Assembly (NCBI GenBank): GCA_910587545.1 | Contig: CAJUMI010000083.1 | Location: 1-11,333 of the forward strand | Direction: 5' to 3' | DNA length: 11,333 nt | From: an uncultured Muribaculaceae bacterium | GTDB taxonomy: Bacteria; Bacteroidota; Bacteroidia; Bacteroidales; Muribaculaceae | Shown here: positions 8,114 to 11,333 of the stretch, in pieces | Numbering within the stretch: position 1 is the stretch's first letter | Layout of the letters: the number at the start of each line of letters is the position of its first letter | Position numbers and translations under genes: made by a program | The notes under the pieces: generated by a model | Databases searched by the model: none | Seen by the model: the letters and a program-made list of their open reading frames with translations, nothing else | Told to the model about the DNA's origin: nothing

Positions 8114-8185
8114 GATCAACACTGCAAAAATAGTGCTTATTTTCAAATAAAACAAATATCTGGACGAAAAATATTTCGAGAGAGC

Positions 8186-8881
8186 ATGAAATTTTCTGAA
8201 TTAGAGCAAATCGTGTCGGAAGACAGGTTGCATCGCTACTTGATGGCTTGTGGCGGCGATAAGGCGAAAACCATTACCCTATATCGTCGCAACACGGTTG
8301 CCGCCCTTGAAATGTTTGCAGTTGTCGGGGCTTTTGAGGTTGCTTTGCGCAATGCGATTGACAAGATTATGACAACCAATTTCGGCACGGATTGGCTGCG
8401 CGATGCCATTTTGCCGGGCGGTATTTTCGATACTCCACAATGCCGTGACCATGCCAGGATTATCCGTGCCGCCTATGACAAGATGAACCGACAAGGCAGC
8501 TATACGCATACACATCTTCTGTCAAAAATGGAATTTGGCATATGGAAATACATGTTTTCAAGTCCTCAATTTCGCGCGTCAGGCCGAGTTCTGCTGAGAG
8601 TATTTCCAAATAAACCCACCTCAACCCGGACTGTCCAATACTATAATACATTTATTTTTAATGAACTTGACCATCTTAATTCTCTCCGAAACCGCATCGC
8701 CCACCATGAACCTATATGTTTCCCAACCGGGTTTGCTACTATAACAACATCATATATCGAGTATATCTATGAGAAAATCATAACACTCTTTCAATGGCTT
8801 GGAATTGATACGGATAAATACCTCTATGGACTCGACCATGTTCAACAGGTGTGCAAGAAAATTAATCAGCTCAGGCCATGA
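8186..8881 (+). CDS. Abi family protein with HEPN RNase-like motif
   Basis: The 231-residue protein resembles the Abi_2/AbiD-AbiF abortive-infection group, mostly alpha-helical. Family landmarks are an early helix with F-E-V-A-L-R-N-A-I (50-58), the segment M-E-F-G-I-W-K-Y-M-F (115-124), and L167-R-N-R-I-A-H173-H-E-P. The last contains R168-N-x3-H173, the R-x4-6-H signature of HEPN domains, many of which are metal-independent RNases used as toxins or phage-defence effectors. The inferred role is RNA cleavage on phage or stress activation; the trigger is unknown and activity is not proven. The protein has no signal peptide or TM segment, so it is cytoplasmic. The ATG at 8186 gives a normal N-terminus. 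Its stop overlaps the next start in ATGA (8878-8881), so the downstream membrane regulator is likely translationally coupled. No dedicated antitoxin gene is recognised next to it. The 270-bp leader holds a -7 element, an inverted repeat and a hairpin. Confidence 0.82.
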   Translation: MKFSELEQIVSEDRLHRYLMACGGDKAKTITLYRRNTVAALEMFAVVGAFEVALRNAIDKIMTTNFGTDWLRDAILPGGIFDTPQCRDHARIIRAAYDKMNRQGSYTHTHLLSKMEFGIWKYMFSSPQFRASGRVLLRVFPNKPTSTRTVQYYNTFIFNELDHLNSLRNRIAHHEPICFPTGFATITTSYIEYIYEKIITLFQWLGIDTDKYLYGLDHVQQVCKKINQLRP

Positions 8882-9888
8882 AAGAGATAGACGATTTCTT
8901 CATACCCGACAATGAGATCAGGCTCCCGGAGGAACTTGATTACAGCCGTGTGTCGGAATTTAAGTCTTCAGAAAAATTATATTTAGTTAAGTCATTCAAA
9001 TGGCTGGTTTTACTATTTTGTCTTGTGATTGCTTCCTGTGATCACACACAAACAGAAAGACTTGATGAGGCTATGAGTATCGTGTCCGAAAGGCCCGACA
9101 GTGCATACGTACTTCTGAAAGGAATAGACTACAACAAACTCGACAGTGATAAAGACAAGGCTGATTATACACTATCACATGCCCTTTCTAATCTTTATTT
9201 AGGTCAATCACTGCTTACAGACAGTCTTTTGCCAACGGCAATCAACTATTATAACTCGGTAAATGACACATCGGCCATTGTGGGTGCTTCAATTGCTCAG
9301 GCCTATCATTTGCGTTCGGTTGACGAGAACGATAAGGCATGGGGCTTGTTGGATTCGTTAAGTGCAATTATGCCAAAGAATATTAAGAGGCGAATAAATC
9401 AAGATCTTCTCGGTTTTTCGTTCTATGATAAAGATTTCAACAAGTCGCTTGACATTATTGAAAGGCAGATAAGATTATCTGACAACGGTGAAGAACGTTT
9501 CAATTTTGAGTTAAAGAAGATAACTCCTCTTGTTTCATTAGGAAGAAACCGGGATGCAATCGCCTTATGCGATTCTTTGTTTTCCATTGCTGACTGCCCA
9601 AAAGAAGGCACAAGGGAATGGTTGGCATTGAGAATTAATTATGCAGCCGCCTTGGGGGAAAGCAGGGAAACATCCCGACAAGCAGCAGAAATACTTGCTG
9701 ACATACTCAAACGAATGGGCGATGCGCCGACACGTTCATTGTTGGAATTCTATATCCCGATGGTCAATCTCCAGTTAAACGCAGGCAATATCAATGAGGC
9801 ACGTAAGTATGCTGAAATTATAGATAACAGTGGAATAAACATCGCTGAAAGCGATGCGATTGCAGCATCATATTTTGATTTTTCTTAA
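8878..9888 (+). CDS. Membrane regulator, N-terminal half (lipobox plus helical/TPR repeats), frameshifted
   Basis: This 336-residue frame encodes the N-terminal part of a Bacteroidales TPR/LuxR-type membrane regulator. Residues 1-40 are an acidic, soluble-looking leader. Residues 41-51 are hydrophobic and lead to I51-A-S-C54, a lipobox-like site; residues ~60-335 are helical repeats of TPR type with frequent Leu/Ala and D-S-L-like turns, predicted periplasmic. The frame ends at TAA 9886-9888 just after D334-F-S. Dropping one T from the T5 run at 9879-9883 joins it to the second half (9884-10645), giving about 588 residues, the usual size for this architecture. The ATG at 8878 overlaps the Abi stop; it is the only in-frame ATG before the hydrophobic stretch, but GTG at 8950 would give a shorter, more conventional signal sequence. 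The usual start (M-K-W-L-V-L-L) appears to have been lost: the codon before K-W is TTC, so the leader may be a fusion. Confidence 0.75.
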   Translation: MKEIDDFFIPDNEIRLPEELDYSRVSEFKSSEKLYLVKSFKWLVLLFCLVIASCDHTQTERLDEAMSIVSERPDSAYVLLKGIDYNKLDSDKDKADYTLSHALSNLYLGQSLLTDSLLPTAINYYNSVNDTSAIVGASIAQAYHLRSVDENDKAWGLLDSLSAIMPKNIKRRINQDLLGFSFYDKDFNKSLDIIERQIRLSDNGEERFNFELKKITPLVSLGRNRDAIALCDSLFSIADCPKEGTREWLALRINYAAALGESRETSRQAAEILADILKRMGDAPTRSLLEFYIPMVNLQLNAGNINEARKYAEIIDNSGINIAESDAIAASYFDFS

Positions 9889-10645
9889 AATCGTTTTGGG
9901 CTACGAACAAAACGGGGTTTTATCACTTAGCAGGATTTCAAATGTAGCACAATCATTAAGAAAAGTCAGCAATGACCTTGAAACCAAAAGACAAGAACGC
10001 GACAATGCTTTGGAATCAGCCTACGATTTAAGTAGGAATAATTATGAATTGACGATTAAACATCAGTGGATGTTGTTGATTATTGTGGTCATTGTATTGT
10101 CATCAATCATAGGTGTCGGAGCTTTTATATTCATTTCTCAGCGGAGACTCAGAAAACTTATAGACGCTGAGGAACGTATTGAGGCTTTGGAAGGACTTTT
10201 GCGCTCCGTTGAAAACTCCACATCTGATAAAAATCAGGAATTATTGAAAAAATTACTTCTCCAACAGCTGGGTATCATAAAGGTATTTGTTGAATCACCC
10301 TCTTCACAAAATCAGGAGGCATTAAGAAAAATAAGCAATATAGGAAATCCCGGTACTCCGATAGACTCACTTGTGAAATGGGAAGATCTTTATCCAGTCA
10401 TGGATGAGTTATACGCAGGCTTCCATAAGAAATTGTTGAGAACTTATCCTGATTTGTTTACCGAAAGGGAGATTCAAATCTTATCTCTTATGAGAGCCGA
10501 GTTTTCCACAAAAGAAATCGGTGTGCTTCTTCAACTGACCTCAAACTCCATTTATGTGGCGAAAACTGCCATAAGGAAGAAGCTCGGGTTACAGCAGAAA
10601 GAGGATTTTATGGTCTATCTTAGCGGGCAATTGGAAGCAGAATAA
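9854..10645 (+). CDS. Membrane regulator, C-terminal half (TM, coiled coil, LuxR-type HTH), frameshifted
   Basis: This frame is open for 263 codons from an ATG at 9854, but that ATG lies inside the preceding half; its first ten codons read an out-of-frame sequence, and authentic residues begin at CTT 9884. Residues 11-65 are the last helices of the periplasmic repeat region. Residues 72-95 are a strong transmembrane segment (W-M-L-L-I-I-V-V-I-V start), followed by basic Q-R-R-L-R-K, which places the C-terminus in the cytoplasm. Residues ~97-145 are helical, probably coiled coil, and act as a linker. Residues ~198-255 are a LuxR/GerE-type HTH: L-F-T-E-R-E-I-Q-I-L, then S-T-K-E-I-G-V-L-L-Q and the recognition helix region leading to I-R-K-K-L-G-L. 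The layout implies a one-component sensor whose periplasmic helical repeats signal through the membrane to a DNA-binding domain. If translated alone it would keep TM and HTH but lose the sensor. Likely targets include its own region or the TonB receptor downstream. Confidence 0.75.
   Translation: MRLQHHILIFLKIVLGYEQNGVLSLSRISNVAQSLRKVSNDLETKRQERDNALESAYDLSRNNYELTIKHQWMLLIIVVIVLSSIIGVGAFIFISQRRLRKLIDAEERIEALEGLLRSVENSTSDKNQELLKKLLLQQLGIIKVFVESPSSQNQEALRKISNIGNPGTPIDSLVKWEDLYPVMDELYAGFHKKLLRTYPDLFTEREIQILSLMRAEFSTKEIGVLLQLTSNSIYVAKTAIRKKLGLQQKEDFMVYLSGQLEAE
9879..9883 (+). other. T5 frameshift site splitting the regulator
   Basis: The sequence reads GAT TTT TCT TAA in the upstream frame. Removing one T gives GAT TTT CTT AAA ATC, which continues directly into the downstream half with a natural protein join (D-F-L-K-I-V-L-G-Y-E). 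One extra T therefore explains the break completely. Candidates are a fixed +1 mutation, a homopolymer sequencing error, polymerase slippage, or a +1 ribosomal slip in which the Phe tRNA re-pairs on TTT just before TCT-TAA. Confidence 0.8.
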
Positions 10646-10649
10646 TTGC

Positions 10650-10750
10650 TTAAGATTCACAAGTCTTGATTTAAGATTTTGCTATTGAATTAAACCTGAT
10701 TGCCAATACTTTGCATGTCGTTGTTTAAGAGAATTCAGTGGGCATTTAAG
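10650..10750. repeat. Four TTAAG motifs in two pairs with 21-bp spacing
   Basis: TTAAG occurs at 10650-10654, 10671-10675, 10725-10729 and 10746-10750. The start-to-start distances are 21, 54 and 21 bp. Three copies are TTTAAG, and the first pair shares a longer TTAAGATT. A 21-bp spacing is two helical turns, so each pair would face the same side of the DNA. The last copy lies 25 bp upstream of the -7 element at 10775. This fits sites for a dimeric activator, possibly the adjacent LuxR-type regulator; AT-rich coincidence is not excluded. Confidence 0.4.
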
Positions 10751-10774
10751 TAGGTCTGACGCTTGATTTTAACC

Positions 10775-10782
10775 TACCTTTG
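10775..10782 (+). promoter_or_regulatory. Bacteroidota -7 promoter element for the TonB receptor gene
   Basis: TACCTTTG is an exact and very typical TAnnTTTG match, 28 nt before the ATG at 10811. No good -33 element is visible at the normal spacing, which would suit an activator-dependent promoter. Confidence 0.6.
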
Positions 10783-10810
10783 CGGTGTGAAAATTCAAAA
10801 ATCAAACGAT

Positions 10811-11333
10811 ATGAAAAATTTCTTCCTTTACATTCTTGCAGTAGTTTTCACTATGACAGCTACAGCTCAAACAGAAAGACAGCTTAACGAGGTAACGGTT
10901 ATTGCCTCGCGCACGACCAACAATGCCGAGGGTTACACAACAAATCTCCGAGGCATGGACATAGCGAAAGGAAAACCAGCTGTTGATGTACTGGGATTTC
11001 TTCCCAATATATCGCGTGAACAGGGAACATTCAAAATCAATGGTCTTGCCCTCAGTGAGATTTATGTTGATGGAATCAAACTGTCCGATATATCCGAACT
11101 CGACAACATTCCCGGCGAAAGAATTGACAAAGTGCAGGTCAAATATCTTGCCGGGAGCAATCAAAATGCCGCATTAAGCGGTGGTACAATAATGATAACA
11201 CTCCGTCGTCCGCCGGAAGGAGGCTTCTATGGAAGCATTAACGCTAATGCCGACTGGCATCGTGCCTGCGATTTCGGCAACGAGGGCATAGGCGGTATGT
11301 TCAATTATCGCTATAAAAATCTCAGCGTATATG
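10811..11333 (+). CDS. TonB-dependent outer-membrane receptor, 3'-partial
   Basis: The frame starts at ATG 10811 and runs off the right edge with about 174 codons visible. Residues 1-19 form a signal peptide (basic start, hydrophobic core, A-T-A before Q20). Then L-N-E-V-T-V-I-A-S-R (25-34) resembles the segment that opens the plug in Bacteroidota receptors. The plug follows: V-D-V-L-G-F-L-P-N-I (58-67), F-K-I-N-G near 74-78, I-Y-V-D-G-I-K-L, then the E-R-I-D-K-V-Q-V-K-Y and S-G-G-T-I-M-I-T-L motifs. From about residue 137 (G-F-Y-G-S-I-N-A-N-A) the first barrel strands begin. There is no N-terminal carboxypeptidase-like domain, so this is not a typical SusC. It is inferred to import, or bind, an unknown ligand using TonB energy. 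Its upstream gap holds a -7 element and phased TTAAG motifs, and the preceding gene encodes a membrane-spanning regulator. Confidence 0.85.
   Translation, partial: MKNFFLYILAVVFTMTATAQTERQLNEVTVIASRTTNNAEGYTTNLRGMDIAKGKPAVDVLGFLPNISREQGTFKINGLALSEIYVDGIKLSDISELDNIPGERIDKVQVKYLAGSNQNAALSGGTIMITLRRPPEGGFYGSINANADWHRACDFGNEGIGGMFNYRYKNLSVY

Noticed and set aside
8120..8150. CACT/AGTG hairpin followed by TTATTTT as a terminator in the Abi leader
   Set aside because: Only 4 bp of stem and an interrupted T tract; too weak to call.
7952..8155. Small minus-strand open frame (67 codons) in the gap before the Abi gene
   Set aside because: The translation has no domain-like features and it overlaps the promoter element, inverted repeat and leader hairpin.
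1..11333. CRISPR array, tRNA, rRNA or complete insertion sequence
   Set aside because: No regular array of spaced repeats, no tRNA- or rRNA-like sequence and no transposase reading frame were seen.

Overview
The window looks like chromosomal DNA of a gut-type Bacteroidota, most likely order Bacteroidales and possibly Muribaculaceae. Four things support this. Three intergenic regions carry the Bacteroidota -7 promoter element TAnnTTTG. A fibronectin-III surface protein ends in a T9SS-like C-terminal sorting domain. A membrane regulator combines a lipobox, helical (TPR-like) repeats and a LuxR-type HTH. A TonB-dependent receptor with a plug domain closes the window. The family-level placement is inference; no rRNA or tRNA gene is present.

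Layout, all genes on the + strand: (1) 3-1892, the 3' part of a large modular surface protein. Its frame is open to the left edge, and the first ~53 bases carry a 24-bp-period repeat that resembles the end of an insertion sequence. A strong hairpin (1924-1959) follows the stop. (2) 2127-6751, the metF-metH pair, separated by 11 nt. MetF makes 5-methyl-THF and full-length cobalamin-dependent MetH uses it to methylate homocysteine. (3) 6782-7915, a lipoprotein of the class-C beta-lactamase-like serine hydrolase family. (4) 8186-8881, an Abi-family HEPN protein (R-N-x3-H motif) behind a 270-bp leader with a promoter element, an operator-like inverted repeat and a hairpin. (5) 8878-10645, a membrane-spanning helical-repeat/LuxR-HTH regulator that overlaps the Abi gene by 4 nt (ATGA) and is split into two reading frames at a T5 run. 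(6) 10811 to the right edge, the start of a TonB-dependent receptor.

Base composition changes sharply after metH. The metF/metH block and the surface protein are GC-rich with many C/G third positions, whereas 6752-10810 is visibly AT-rich. The left half therefore reads as core metabolism plus a surface protein, and the right half as an accessory or variable region.

The most interesting unit is the right half: a HEPN Abi-like effector translationally coupled to a transmembrane regulator, then a TonB receptor whose upstream region carries four TTAAG motifs in two pairs, each pair spaced by exactly 21 bp. The regulator is interrupted by a single extra T. That could be an inactivating mutation, a sequencing error, or a switch or recoding site.
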